DNA of 64,000 nt, from positions 1 through 64,000 of the forward strand of contig NZ_JARXWL010000010.1 in assembly GCF_029893325.1 (NCBI RefSeq), written 5' to 3'. This document shows positions 28,477-38,445 of the stretch, one piece after another (the first letter of the stretch is position 1; the number at the start of each line of letters is the position of its first letter). The DNA comes from Enterococcus sp. PF1-24. Lineage in GTDB: Bacteria; Bacillota; Bacilli; Lactobacillales; Enterococcaceae. The notes under the pieces were generated by a model. It worked only from the letters and a program-made list of their open reading frames with translations, was not told the origin of the DNA and ran no database searches. Position numbers and translations under genes: made by a program.

Positions 28477-31400
28477 TTGAAAGAACAAGTAACTGTAAAA
28501 GAAGAGCGTCTGATTATTCCCACCTATCTGACTTCAGCGCCAGATAAAAACCCGCTGTTTTTTGAAAAACGGGTTTATCAAGGAAGTAGTGGAAAAGTCT
28601 ATCCTTTACCAATTACTGAAAAAATTCTTGATGAAAAGACGGATGTGGAATATCCCGCCCTTATTTTAGAAAATGAATATTTACAAGTGACGATTTTGCC
28701 AACATTAGGTGGGCGGATTCAGCGGGCGTTAGATAAAACGAATAATTATGACTTTGTTTATTACAATCATGTGATTAAACCAGCTTTAGTTGGTTTGGTG
28801 GGGCCATGGATTTCTGGCGGGATTGAATTTAACTGGCCGCAACATCACCGTCCAACCACTTTTATGCCCACAGAATATCAAGTAGTTGAAAATTCTGACG
28901 GCAGTAAAACGGTCTGGGTCAGCGAGATTGATCAAATGTACGGTACTAAAGGCATGGCGGGTTTCACCCTTTATCCTGATAAAGCTTATATTGAAATCAC
29001 CGGCAAAGTTTATAATCGGACGGATGTTCCCCAGACGTTTCTTTGGTGGGCAAATCCAGCGGTGCCAGCGAATGACCATACCTTATCAGTTTTTCCACCG
29101 GATGTTCATGCGGTGATGGACCACGGTAAACGAGCGGTTTCGGATTTTCCGATTGCTACTGGTACCTATTATAAATATGATTATTCTGCTGGTGTCGATA
29201 TTTCCAAATATAAAAATATTAAAGTGCCAACTTCATACATGGCTCATCATTCTGATTTTGATTTTGTGGGTAATTATGATGAAAAATTGGAATCAGGCTT
29301 GCTTCACGTAGCAGACCACCATATTTCTCCGGGGAAAAAACAATGGGTTTGGGGCAATAGTGATTTTGGTTTAGCTTGGGATCGCAATTTAACCGACGAA
29401 GATGGACCATATGTAGAGTTGATGACCGGCGTTTTCACCGATAATCAACCAGATTTTACTTGGTTAAAACCCTACGAAGAAAAAGAATTCAAACAATATT
29501 TCATGCCTTATAAAGGTGTCGGTCGCGTGAAAAATGCTACTATCAATGGCGCGGTTAACGTTGAAATTGTTGAAGGTCAACTTTTCTGTCGGATTTATAC
29601 TACCCAAAATCAATCACAAGTAACAGTTAAAATTTATCAAGATCAGCAAGTGATTTTTGAAGAACAGGTTAATCTTTCACCGGTGGACTATTATCAAACA
29701 CAACTGGCGGTTGAAGCAGAAGCTTTTGATGAGCGTTTCCGCATTGAAGTTTTAGATGAAGCTGGTCAGGAAATCGTTGCTTATCAAGGATTGCCAGCTA
29801 AGGAAGAAAAATTGCCGGAACCAGCAGAAGCTTTAGCTAAACCGGCTGATATCAAATCCACAGAAGAATTATTTTTAGCGGCGGTGCATATTGAACAATA
29901 TCGCCATGCAACTTCTGATGCGGAAAGTTATTACTTAGAAGGTTTACGTAGAGATGCTTCCGATATTCGCTTGAATAATGGCTATGGAATGTTTCTTTAT
30001 AAACGGGGGCAATTTGCGGAAAGTTTAACTTATTTTGAACGGGCAGTTAAAAAACAAAAATGGAAATCACCAAATCCTTATTATGGGGAGCCCTTATTTA
30101 ACTTAGGTTTAGCGCAGTTGCAATTAGGTGAATACGCTGCGGCCTATGATAGTTTTTATAAAGCGACTTGGAGTGATGATACGCAAGGAGCGGCTTTCTT
30201 CCAACTGGCTTGCTTAGCTTTAGGGAAAGGTCAAACAGCAGAAGCTCTAACTTTTGTCGAGCGGGCTTTGGTCCGTAATCAATATAATATGAAAGCTCGC
30301 TTGTTAAAAACTGCGATTTTACGAAAGACCGGTCAAACAACCGAAGATTGGTTAGTGGAATCTTTAAAACTTGATCCTCTTGATTTAGGAAGTTACTATG
30401 AAAAAGGCGCTGCTACTCAGTGGGAAAAAGTCATGCGAGGAAGCTTAAATAATTATCTGGAATTAGCACTGGATTATTATCATTTTGGCTTACTTGAAGA
30501 TAGTTTGAAAATTTTACAAGCTTGTCCACAGGAATCACCGTTAGTTTATTATTATCAAGCAGATATTTATCGACAATTAGGCGCAAGCGAAAAAGCTAAA
30601 ACTTTAGTGGCAAAAGCCGAAAAAGCTTCACCAGATTATTGTTTCCCCAATAAATTACGAGAGATTCATATTTTACAAGCAGCTATTAATTTACTACCAG
30701 AAAAAACTGGATACGCGAAATATTATTTAGGGAATTTATTTTATGATAAACGCCGCTACGATGAAGCGATTGTTTTATGGGAAGATAGCGCCAAACAAAT
30801 CCCTGATTTCCCAACGGTTTATCGCAATCTTTCTTTTGCTTATTACAATCAGTTGGATGATTTAGCTAGAGCTCAAGAGTTAATTATTAAAGCTTTTGAG
30901 TTGAATCCTGCTGATGGTCGAGTTTTAATGGAACGAGATTTGTTAGCGCAAAAAGCCGGTACCAGCCTTAAAGAACGGGTGGCAGTTTTAGAAACTTATA
31001 TGGCAACCACGCAAGAGCGGGATGATTTATTCATCGTTTATATAGGTTTGTTAAATAGTCAAGGGCGTTATCAAGAAGCTTTTGATTTAATGATGCAACG
31101 CCAGTTTCATCCATGGGAAGGTGGCGAAGGCAAAGCTAGCGCCCAATATATGTTCAGTTTAATTGAACTAGCTAAAATGAATTTAACTAGTCAGCCACAA
31201 AAAGCGATTGAGGCATTATTGGCTTCACAAAGTTATCCTGATAATTTAGGGGAAGGCAAATTACCTAACGTTGAAGATAATATTTCTAACTATTATATTG
31301 CCAAAGCCTATAAAGCATTAGGTGATGCTGCCCAAGCAGCGGTCTATTATGAATTAGCTAGCCGCGGCAGCAATCAACCAGAAAGTGTTCTTTATTATTA

Positions 31401-31737
31401 TGATCAACCAGCGGATACAATTTTATATCGCGGGCTGGCTCACGAAGCATTAGGTCAAGCAGAAGCAGCTCGCAGCTGTTATTATCAGTTAATTAGTTAC
31501 GGAAAAAAACATCTCTTTGACGAAGTAGAATATGATTTCTTTGCAGTTTCAATGCCAGAAACAGTTGTCTTTAAAAACGATTTAACGCAAAATAATAGTA
31601 TCTACTGTTCTTATTTAATTGCCTTAGGGCATATTGGCTTAAAAGAAATGACTGTAGCTAAAAAATTATTAACAGAAATCTTGGTGAAGGTTCCTGATCA
31701 CCAAGGAGCTTTGCGACATTTAGCTTTTATTAAGTAA
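28477..31737 (+). CDS. DUF5107 domain protein with TPR repeats
   Basis: A 1086-residue cytoplasmic protein. Residues 1 to about 350 form a DUF5107 domain, which looks like a mutarotase-type beta-sandwich (LPTLGGRIQRALDK, then GGIEFNWPQHHRP and FLWWANPAV). From about residue 455 to the end are tetratricopeptide-like helical repeats, for example residues 488-560 and 760-800. There is no signal peptide. Proteins of this architecture occur in carbohydrate clusters, and a glycoside-processing or binding role is inferred. TTG start with TAAGGAGGAG upstream. It is the first gene of the cluster, followed by galM. Confidence 0.8.
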   Translation: MKEQVTVKEERLIIPTYLTSAPDKNPLFFEKRVYQGSSGKVYPLPITEKILDEKTDVEYPALILENEYLQVTILPTLGGRIQRALDKTNNYDFVYYNHVIKPALVGLVGPWISGGIEFNWPQHHRPTTFMPTEYQVVENSDGSKTVWVSEIDQMYGTKGMAGFTLYPDKAYIEITGKVYNRTDVPQTFLWWANPAVPANDHTLSVFPPDVHAVMDHGKRAVSDFPIATGTYYKYDYSAGVDISKYKNIKVPTSYMAHHSDFDFVGNYDEKLESGLLHVADHHISPGKKQWVWGNSDFGLAWDRNLTDEDGPYVELMTGVFTDNQPDFTWLKPYEEKEFKQYFMPYKGVGRVKNATINGAVNVEIVEGQLFCRIYTTQNQSQVTVKIYQDQQVIFEEQVNLSPVDYYQTQLAVEAEAFDERFRIEVLDEAGQEIVAYQGLPAKEEKLPEPAEALAKPADIKSTEELFLAAVHIEQYRHATSDAESYYLEGLRRDASDIRLNNGYGMFLYKRGQFAESLTYFERAVKKQKWKSPNPYYGEPLFNLGLAQLQLGEYAAAYDSFYKATWSDDTQGAAFFQLACLALGKGQTAEALTFVERALVRNQYNMKARLLKTAILRKTGQTTEDWLVESLKLDPLDLGSYYEKGAATQWEKVMRGSLNNYLELALDYYHFGLLEDSLKILQACPQESPLVYYYQADIYRQLGASEKAKTLVAKAEKASPDYCFPNKLREIHILQAAINLLPEKTGYAKYYLGNLFYDKRRYDEAIVLWEDSAKQIPDFPTVYRNLSFAYYNQLDDLARAQELIIKAFELNPADGRVLMERDLLAQKAGTSLKERVAVLETYMATTQERDDLFIVYIGLLNSQGRYQEAFDLMMQRQFHPWEGGEGKASAQYMFSLIELAKMNLTSQPQKAIEALLASQSYPDNLGEGKLPNVEDNISNYYIAKAYKALGDAAQAAVYYELASRGSNQPESVLYYYDQPADTILYRGLAHEALGQAEAARSCYYQLISYGKKHLFDEVEYDFFAVSMPETVVFKNDLTQNNSIYCSYLIALGHIGLKEMTVAKKLLTEILVKVPDHQGALRHLAFIK

Positions 31738-31750
31738 AAAGCTTTATCTT

Positions 31751-31812
31751 GATTAAGAGACTGGGTAGAAGAGTTGATTTATGACAAAAATTTAAATGCT
31801 CAGTCTCTAATC
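31751..31812 (+). other. Intercistronic hairpin upstream of galM
   Basis: GATTAAGAGACTG (31751-31763) pairs with CAGTCTCTAATC (31801-31812) across a 37-nt loop. There is no T run, so it is more likely an RNA-processing or stability element than a terminator. The GAGACTGGG arm resembles dispersed intergenic motifs of lactic acid bacteria (weak inference). Confidence 0.5.
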
Positions 31813-31846
31813 GCTTGTTATAAAAATTGTGAAAGGAGTAATCGCA

Positions 31847-32887
31847 ATGTCTGACTGGCCACAAATAAAAATTGAAAAAGTAGCTGACACGACAGACTTA
31901 GTTGAAATTACAATTAGTTATCCAGATTTTATGGTAGAGCTATTGAATTATGGTGCTGGCGTTAGCGGAATTTGGGCGCCTGACAGACAAGGAAAACTAG
32001 CCAATATCGTGTTGCATTTTCCAGATAAAAAACGCTATCTTGCTGAAAGAAGTTTTTTAGGCAGTAGTGTGGGGCGCTGTGCTGGCAGAATTGAAAAAGG
32101 TGAGTTCTCGCTAAATAATCAGTTAATCAATTTAGAATTAAATGAAGGCGATAATCATTTACATGGCGGCAGTCAGGGTTTTGATAATGTTTATTGGGAT
32201 TATCAAGTGATTGAAAAAACGGCAGCCACGACAGTTATGTTCACGAAAAATTTCAGCGCGGGCGAAGCTGGCTATCCAGGGAACTTAGCGATGACAATTA
32301 GTTATACGATTTCACCAGATCAAACAGTTGAAATTGAATATAGCGGCTTAGCGGATGAAGATACTTTATTAAATCCCACCAATCATACTTATTTTAATTT
32401 GGCTGGTAATCATGAGACGCTGGCTGACCATTTTTTACAGATTAACAGTCAAAAAGTCGCTTATTTGCAAAGAAATCAGTTGCCGGCTTTTCCGTTGCAA
32501 TCAGTTGCGGAGACAGCTTTTGATTTTCAACAACCAGTGACTTTGACAGAAGTTTTTTCTGCTGAAAATAATCAGATAGTACAAGAAAAAGGCTTGAATC
32601 ATCCATTTTTATTGTTAGAAAATTCACAACCTCAGGTGACGCTTTTTCACTCGTTATCGGGTAGGCGTTTACAGCTAACTACCAGTGCAGCTAGTGTCGT
32701 TTGTTATACAGGAAACCACTTTAAACTCGCGAAAGAAGTTGCTTTTCACGGAGGGGTGGCTTTAGAAACACAAGAATTATATCTAACGAAAAATGGTGAA
32801 AATAATCCTAAAATAATTGTTAAAAAAGGACAGAAATTTTCAAGTTGGACTCAATGGCGATTTGGCGTGAAAAACGATTCAGTGTAA
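31847..32887 (+). CDS. galM: Aldose 1-epimerase (galactose mutarotase)
   Basis: A 346-residue mutarotase that interconverts alpha and beta anomers of galactose or glucose. It has VGRCAGRIEKGEF, the LHGGSQGFDN loop with the first catalytic His, NPTNHTYFNL with the second, and the C-terminal GGVALETQ Glu. ATG 31847 is preferred over the in-frame GTG at 31829 because AAAGGAG lies between them at the right distance. It would act on galactose released by the cluster's alpha-galactosidase. Confidence 0.92.
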   Translation: MSDWPQIKIEKVADTTDLVEITISYPDFMVELLNYGAGVSGIWAPDRQGKLANIVLHFPDKKRYLAERSFLGSSVGRCAGRIEKGEFSLNNQLINLELNEGDNHLHGGSQGFDNVYWDYQVIEKTAATTVMFTKNFSAGEAGYPGNLAMTISYTISPDQTVEIEYSGLADEDTLLNPTNHTYFNLAGNHETLADHFLQINSQKVAYLQRNQLPAFPLQSVAETAFDFQQPVTLTEVFSAENNQIVQEKGLNHPFLLLENSQPQVTLFHSLSGRRLQLTTSAASVVCYTGNHFKLAKEVAFHGGVALETQELYLTKNGENNPKIIVKKGQKFSSWTQWRFGVKNDSV

Positions 32888-32918
32888 GAAAGTCTAGCTT
32901 TCTATAGTATCGTCCATT

Positions 32919-32945
32919 TTCGCTTTGAAAGCGCTGTATTATACT
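32919..32945 (+). promoter_or_regulatory. Possible promoter with cre-like site for the second ABC operon
   Basis: TGAAAGCGCTGTAT (32926-32939) matches the cre consensus except for its last two bases. TATACT at 32940-32945 could be a -10 box. No good -35 box lies 17 bp upstream, consistent with an activator-dependent promoter. Confidence 0.45.
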
Positions 32946-32990
32946 GAAGTCATAAAATATTAAACATAGAAGAAAAGGATGGATGGAGAA

Positions 32991-34250
32991 ATGAAACTTA
33001 AAAAAATAGTTTTAGGAATGGCAGCAGTGACAACCTTAGCAACATTAAGCGCCTGTGGTTCAAAAGAAGAAAAGAGCAGCGATGGCAACACCACCTTAAC
33101 TTTCCAAATCTGGGATAAAAATCAACAGCCTGGTATGGAAAAAATGGCTGAAGCCTTTACCAAAGAAAATCCTGAAATCAAAGTGAAAGTTGAAGTAACC
33201 CCGTGGGATCAATATTGGACGAAATTACAAGCTTCTGCTTCCGGTGGTGAAATGGCAGATTTATTCTGGATGCATCCAGATCAAGTATATAACTTCGCTA
33301 GTGGCGACGCCTTGCTAGATTTAACTGATTATATTGCTGATAGCAAATTAGAGATGGCCGATTTTCCAAGTTATATTGGCGACGGCTTTAATATTGAAGG
33401 GCAACAATTGGCGATTCCTAAAGATTATGGAACGTTAGGGTTATGGTATAACAAAGATTTATTTGATCAAGCTGGTGTAGCTTATCCTGATGAAACTTGG
33501 ACTTGGGATACTTGGATGGAAGCCGCTGAAAAATTAACGGATAAAGATGCTGGTGTTTATGGCATGATTGCTCAACCTGATGGCCAAAATTTCTGGTACA
33601 ACTTAGTTTGGCAAAATGGTTCTGATTTGATTTCAAAAGATGGCAAGACAATCATGATGAATGATCCGAAAACGGTGGAAGCTCTTGAGTATGGGGTATC
33701 ATTTATCGAAAAAGGTTACTCACCAACAACTTCTGATCAAGCCAATACGACACCAGATCAATATTTTGAATCTGGTAAAGCAGCAATGATGATTGCCGGT
33801 TCATGGATGGCAACGGAATACACGGCGATTGATGGATTAAATGCTGATGTAGCGCCAATGCCAAAAAATGTTGACCGTGGTTCAGTATCTTCAGGTATGG
33901 GTTATGCAATTGCCAATAATAGCAAACACTCTGAAGAAGCTTGGAAATTTGTTAATTATATGGCTGGTGCTGAAGCCAACTTGATTCAAGCTGAATCAGG
34001 AGCAGCTATTCCGGCTTTAAAAGATACACAAGAACCTTGGGTGAACACTTTCCCGACGATTAATGCACAAGTTTTTGTTGACGCTGAAGCGTATGGCCAT
34101 AACTCAATGCATGTTTCTACTAGAGATGCATGGGCAAAAACGGAACAAGAATATATTCTTAAAATTTTCAGCCAAGAAATCAGCGTTAAAGACGGCTGCA
34201 AAGAAATGGCAGAACAGATTCAAACCGAAATTGATGAAGCTTTAGAATAA
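32991..34250 (+). CDS. Sugar ABC transporter substrate-binding lipoprotein
   Basis: A 419-residue CUT1-type binding protein. The signal peptide ends in LSAC with the lipidated Cys at residue 22. The body contains LTFQIWDKNQQPGMEKMAEAF and MIAGSWMATEY. An ATG 12 bp upstream (32979) is in frame, but the basic MKLKK start of the signal peptide favours 32991. In this context it probably binds raffinose, melibiose or another alpha-galactoside. A hairpin separates it from the permease genes. Confidence 0.9.
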   Translation: MKLKKIVLGMAAVTTLATLSACGSKEEKSSDGNTTLTFQIWDKNQQPGMEKMAEAFTKENPEIKVKVEVTPWDQYWTKLQASASGGEMADLFWMHPDQVYNFASGDALLDLTDYIADSKLEMADFPSYIGDGFNIEGQQLAIPKDYGTLGLWYNKDLFDQAGVAYPDETWTWDTWMEAAEKLTDKDAGVYGMIAQPDGQNFWYNLVWQNGSDLISKDGKTIMMNDPKTVEALEYGVSFIEKGYSPTTSDQANTTPDQYFESGKAAMMIAGSWMATEYTAIDGLNADVAPMPKNVDRGSVSSGMGYAIANNSKHSEEAWKFVNYMAGAEANLIQAESGAAIPALKDTQEPWVNTFPTINAQVFVDAEAYGHNSMHVSTRDAWAKTEQEYILKIFSQEISVKDGCKEMAEQIQTEIDEALE

Positions 34251-34259
34251 AAAAGAAAA

Positions 34260-34292
34260 GAGCTGCTGGATTGTTTAACTATTTAGCAGCTC
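34260..34292 (+). terminator. Hairpin between binding-protein and permease genes
   Basis: GAGCTGCT/AGCAGCTC is an 8-bp perfect stem with an A/T-rich loop, followed by CGCTTTCT rather than a strong T run. It probably works as a leaky terminator or 3' stabiliser that keeps the binding protein in excess over the permeases. Confidence 0.6.
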
Positions 34293-34316
34293 GCTTTCTA
34301 AAGAAAGGATTTTTTT

Positions 34317-35210
34317 ATGGGGTCAATGGCGAATTTAAAAAGACAACGAATGATTTGGGCAGGCCTGTTTATTTTACCAACTGTGCTCTATGTTTTAGTC
34401 ATGAACGTTTGGCCAATTATTCAATCCATTTATTTTAGTTTTAACCAGATTAAAGGTTTGGGGCAGCCTAAGTGGATTGGTTTAGATAATTATGTAAAAG
34501 CTTTTCAAGATACTGAATTACGCCGAGCTTTGTGGAATACTTTTGTCTATACATTAGTGACAGTACCGGTAGGCACGGCTTTATCTCTGATAACTGCGGT
34601 ATTTTTAAATAGTAAAATCAAGTTTAAATCATTTTTTAGAGTATTATATTTTATTCCGGTCGTTTCAGCACCAGCAGCGGTAGCGATGGTGTGGCGTTGG
34701 TTATATAATTACGATTCTGGCTTAATTAACTATATGCTTTCATTTATTGGTATTTCAGGGCCTAACTGGATTGCTGATAGCAATGTAGTTTTAATTGCAA
34801 TTATGATTGTTGGAATTTGGTCGGGTTTGGGTTATAACATGATTATTTTATTAGGTGGCTTGCAAGATATTCCGAAAACTTATTATGAAGCTGCTGAAAT
34901 GGACGGCGCTGGACCAATTAAGCAATTTTTCAATATTACCATTCCGATGTTGTCACCAACATTATTTTTTGTCGTAACGACGACTTTTATCAGTTCCTTG
35001 CAAGTTTTTGATACGATTTTCATGATGGTTGATAAAAAGAATCCGGCTTTAAAATCAGCTGAATCAGTCGTTTATCTTTTCTATCGAGAAACTTTTGAAT
35101 CTAATAATAAAGGCTATGGCGCCTCGATTGCGGTGTTATTATTGGTGCTGATTTTAATCTGTACGGCTGTTCAAATGAAGCTGCAAAAGAAATGGGTTCA
35201 TTATGGCTAA
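34317..35210 (+). CDS. Sugar ABC transporter permease (MalF type)
   Basis: A 297-residue permease with six predicted membrane segments and the EAA loop YYEAAEMDGAGPIKQFFNITIPML. It starts ATG with AAAGAAAGGA upstream. It pairs with the next gene to form the channel. As in the first operon, no ATPase gene is present in the cluster. Confidence 0.9.
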   Translation: MGSMANLKRQRMIWAGLFILPTVLYVLVMNVWPIIQSIYFSFNQIKGLGQPKWIGLDNYVKAFQDTELRRALWNTFVYTLVTVPVGTALSLITAVFLNSKIKFKSFFRVLYFIPVVSAPAAVAMVWRWLYNYDSGLINYMLSFIGISGPNWIADSNVVLIAIMIVGIWSGLGYNMIILLGGLQDIPKTYYEAAEMDGAGPIKQFFNITIPMLSPTLFFVVTTTFISSLQVFDTIFMMVDKKNPALKSAESVVYLFYRETFESNNKGYGASIAVLLLVLILICTAVQMKLQKKWVHYG

Positions 35211-35252
35211 GCCAGTTAATAAAGTGAATATGATAAAAGGTGGGATGTTTCA

Positions 35253-36080
35253 ATGAGAAAAAAACAAAGTAAAGGCTATATTATAATATATGCTTGTTTA
35301 ACATTAGGGGCGATAATCATGGTCTTCCCTTTTATTTGGAGTATTTTAACTTCATTTAAAACATTGACGGAATCTTTAACTTTTCCCCCTAAATTTTTTC
35401 CAGATCAGTGGAATTTAAATAATTATAAAGATGTTTGGCAGGCGTTACCATTCCCGAAATTCTTCTTTAATACAGTAGTGATGATGGTTGCTCGTGTAAT
35501 TACTTCGACGATTTTCAGTGCGATGGCGGGTTATGCCTTTGCTCGTATTCAAGTGCGGGGCATGAATTTATTATTCCTATTAGTCTTGCTGCCGATGATG
35601 GTGCCAGGACAAGTTTTCATTTTGCCGCAATATTTATTGATTTCTAAAGCAGGCTTAACCAATACTTTACTGGCGTTAGTTATTCCGGGGATTGCTAGCA
35701 CTTTCGGTACCTTTTTGATGCGTCAATTCTTTATGAGTGTGCCTGAAGAAATTGAAGAAGCTGCGATTTTAGACGGTTGTAATTATGGGCAGATTTTTAT
35801 TAAAATTATGTTACCATTAGCTAAAGCACCTTTGGTTTCTTTAGCAATCTTCACGGCTTTATTTGCTTGGAAAGATTTAATGTGGCCGCTAATTGTAAAT
35901 ATGTCGCCAGATAAAATGCCTTTGTCTTCAGGCTTGGCATTATTGCAAGGACAATACACCACCAATTATCCACAATTGATGGCAGGAGCTGTTTTAGCAA
36001 CGATTCCGATGTTGATTTTGTATTTGATTTTCCAAAAACAATTTATTCAAGGGGTTGCTTCAACCGGCTCAAAAAATTAA
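35253..36080 (+). CDS. Sugar ABC transporter permease (MalG type)
   Basis: A 275-residue permease with six predicted membrane segments. The EAA motif is IEEAAILDGCNYGQIFIKIMLP, and the C-terminus QKQFIQGVASTGSKN is typical of MalG-like subunits. It lies 42 bp after the first permease and 45 bp before the alpha-galactosidase, in one transcription unit. Confidence 0.9.
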   Translation: MRKKQSKGYIIIYACLTLGAIIMVFPFIWSILTSFKTLTESLTFPPKFFPDQWNLNNYKDVWQALPFPKFFFNTVVMMVARVITSTIFSAMAGYAFARIQVRGMNLLFLLVLLPMMVPGQVFILPQYLLISKAGLTNTLLALVIPGIASTFGTFLMRQFFMSVPEEIEEAAILDGCNYGQIFIKIMLPLAKAPLVSLAIFTALFAWKDLMWPLIVNMSPDKMPLSSGLALLQGQYTTNYPQLMAGAVLATIPMLILYLIFQKQFIQGVASTGSKN

Positions 36081-36125
36081 ATATAAGATTGGTAAATTAG
36101 TTAAGTTAAAGGAGTATGATACCAA

Positions 36126-38318
36126 ATGGCAATTGACTTTAATAATGAGACGAAGCAATTTCATCTACAAAATGATTTTGTTAGTTATATTATGGAAATC
36201 ACAGCTGAAGGCTACTTGCTACAAGTTTATTATGGAGAAAAAATCAAACAATTCAATCAAACGGCACCTTATCCGCGAGTGGATCGCTCTTCTTTTTCCC
36301 CGAATCCAGCTGAAATGGCCAATAGTGGCTTTTCGCTAGATAATGTTTTGCAAGAATTTCCTGGTTATGATGCTGGGGATTATCGGGAAGGTATGGCAGA
36401 GTTTACTTATTCAGACGGCACTAAAGCTACCAGTATGAAATACAAAGAGCATCATATTTTTGCTGGTAAGAAAAAATTAACAGGTTTGCCGGCTACTTAC
36501 GTGGAAACCGAGGCAGAAGCCGACTCGCTAGAAATTGTTTTAGAAGATGAATATCGCGGTGTTCAGGTTGTTTTAGCCTATACCATTTTTAAAAATTATC
36601 CGGTGATAACGAAAGCTGCGAAATATGTAAATCGCTCAGAAGAGACAATTTCCTTGGATAAAGCTTTCAGTAGTTGTCTAGATTTACCAGATAGCGAATA
36701 TGATTTAATTCAATTACCTGGTGCTTGGGCCCGGGAAAAGCAACTGTGCCGCAATCCGTTAACTAACGGCCAACATGTTTTAAATAGTAAACGGGGGGCA
36801 AGTGGCGTGGTGCAACAACCCTTTTTAGCCTTAGTTTCACCAGAAACTAACGAACATCAAGGGGAAGTGCGGGCTTTCCATTTTGTTTATAGTGGTAATT
36901 TCACCATGAAAGTGGAAGTGGATACTTATAATCAAACGCGGGTATTAGTCGGCATCAACGATTTTAATTTCACTTGGCAACTTGCACCAGCTGAAACTTT
37001 TCAAACGCCAGAAGTGGTGATGGTTTATTCAAATCAGGGGTTAAACGGGATGTCGCAAGCTTTCCATCACCTGTATCGGGAACGTTTGGCGCGGGGGATT
37101 TATCGGGATGAACAACGACCAGTATTGATCAACAATTGGGAGACGACTTATTTTGATTTTAATGAAGAAAAATTAGTTGGCTTGGCAGAAGAAGCGCAAA
37201 AACTTGGAGTAGAACTTTTCGTTTTAGATGATGGTTGGTTTGGTGAACGCCACTCAGATACGACTTCTTTAGGAGATTGGGTTGAAAACCGTGAAAAATT
37301 GCCCGAGGGCTTAGCGGGCTTAAGGCAAAAAATTCAAAAGCAACAATTGAAATTCGGCTTATGGCTGGAACCAGAAATGATTTCAGAAGAAAGCCAATTA
37401 TTTGCGGCTCATCCTGATTGGCATTTACATGTCGCTGGTTATCCTTCTTCGTTAGGTAGAAATCAGCTGATTTTGGATTTCAGTCGTGAAGAAGTGCGAG
37501 CTGGGGTATTAAGTCAGCTGACTAAAATTTTAGATAGTGTACCGATTAGTTATATTAAATGGGATATGAATCGTAATATGACGGAAGTGGCTTCTGCTAA
37601 GCGGGCACCAGCGCAACAACAGGAGACAGCTCATCGTTATATGTTAGGCCTTTATGCAATGTTGGAAGAATTGACGAGCCGTTATCCGCAGATTTTATTT
37701 GAAAATTGTTCTGGTGGTGGTGGTCGTTTTGATCCGGGGATGTGTTATTATATGCCGCAAAGCTGGGCTAGCGACAACACGGATGCAATTGAACGTTTAA
37801 AAATTCAATACAGTACTAGTTTGATTTTTCCGCCAGTGATGATGTGTGCTCAATTATCTGATTCGCCAAATCATCAAATTGGTAGAATCACGGATTTAAA
37901 CACGCGGGCTTTAGTAGCGATGTCAGCCAATTTCGGTTTAATGATTAATCCAAGTATGCAGACAGCAGAAGATTTGGTAATTATTAAAGAAGCCATTCAG
38001 TGGTATCAAGCCAATCGCCAACTGATTCAATTTGGTGATTTTTACCGCTTGGAAAATCCTTATACTAGCAATTATGGTAGCTGGATGTTTATGGATGAAG
38101 AAAAAAGCCATGGTGTTGTGATGCTCTTTCAAATTTTGTCACAAGCCTCTAAACCTTTGAAGAAAATCAAATTAGTTGGTCTAGCTTCTGATAAATTTTA
38201 TCAAGTTGAAGGTCAGCGACTTTCTGGGGAAGAATTGATGAAATTTGGTTTATATTTAGGTCATCGTTTAACTGGCGATTTTCAGGCGATGAAATTAGAG
38301 ATTCATGAAGTAGAATAA
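36126..38318 (+). CDS. aga: GH36 alpha-galactosidase
   Basis: A 730-residue retaining alpha-galactosidase. It has an N-terminal beta-sandwich (about residues 1-310), a TIM barrel and a C-terminal domain. The nucleophile motif YIKWDMNRNMTE has Asp480. The SCSGGGGRFDPGM loop and WASDNTDAIERL follow; the latter holds the probable acid/base Asp550. The NLDDGWFG-type motif appears as VLDDGWFGERH. It lacks a signal peptide, so it hydrolyses imported raffinose-family sugars or melibiose to galactose inside the cell. AAAGGAG precedes the ATG. Confidence 0.93.
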   Translation: MAIDFNNETKQFHLQNDFVSYIMEITAEGYLLQVYYGEKIKQFNQTAPYPRVDRSSFSPNPAEMANSGFSLDNVLQEFPGYDAGDYREGMAEFTYSDGTKATSMKYKEHHIFAGKKKLTGLPATYVETEAEADSLEIVLEDEYRGVQVVLAYTIFKNYPVITKAAKYVNRSEETISLDKAFSSCLDLPDSEYDLIQLPGAWAREKQLCRNPLTNGQHVLNSKRGASGVVQQPFLALVSPETNEHQGEVRAFHFVYSGNFTMKVEVDTYNQTRVLVGINDFNFTWQLAPAETFQTPEVVMVYSNQGLNGMSQAFHHLYRERLARGIYRDEQRPVLINNWETTYFDFNEEKLVGLAEEAQKLGVELFVLDDGWFGERHSDTTSLGDWVENREKLPEGLAGLRQKIQKQQLKFGLWLEPEMISEESQLFAAHPDWHLHVAGYPSSLGRNQLILDFSREEVRAGVLSQLTKILDSVPISYIKWDMNRNMTEVASAKRAPAQQQETAHRYMLGLYAMLEELTSRYPQILFENCSGGGGRFDPGMCYYMPQSWASDNTDAIERLKIQYSTSLIFPPVMMCAQLSDSPNHQIGRITDLNTRALVAMSANFGLMINPSMQTAEDLVIIKEAIQWYQANRQLIQFGDFYRLENPYTSNYGSWMFMDEEKSHGVVMLFQILSQASKPLKKIKLVGLASDKFYQVEGQRLSGEELMKFGLYLGHRLTGDFQAMKLEIHEVE

Positions 38319-38328
38319 TATTTTAAAT

Positions 38329-38375
38329 CAGGATAGATTAGTTGTTTTTTTCTGCAACTAACTTATCCTGCTTTT
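38329..38375 (+). terminator. Terminator ending the alpha-galactoside cluster
   Basis: CAGGATA...TTATCCTG outer stem with inner TTAGTTG/CAACTAA pairing, followed by CTTTTATCTTT. Confidence 0.75.
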
Positions 38376-38414
38376 ATCTTTAGCTTAAATTTCTTGCGAG
38401 CTTTCCACCTTTTA

Positions 38415-38445
38415 TTGTTAATTCCGCACTAAAATATGCTAAAAT
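38415..38445 (+). promoter_or_regulatory. Promoter of rsgA-rpe-thiN
   Basis: TGCTAAAAT (38437-38445) is an extended -10 box. TTGTTA at 38415-38420 is a loosely spaced -35 candidate (19 bp). About 95 nt of leader follow and contain a direct repeat GGCACCGAT at about 38481 and 38511. Confidence 0.5.
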
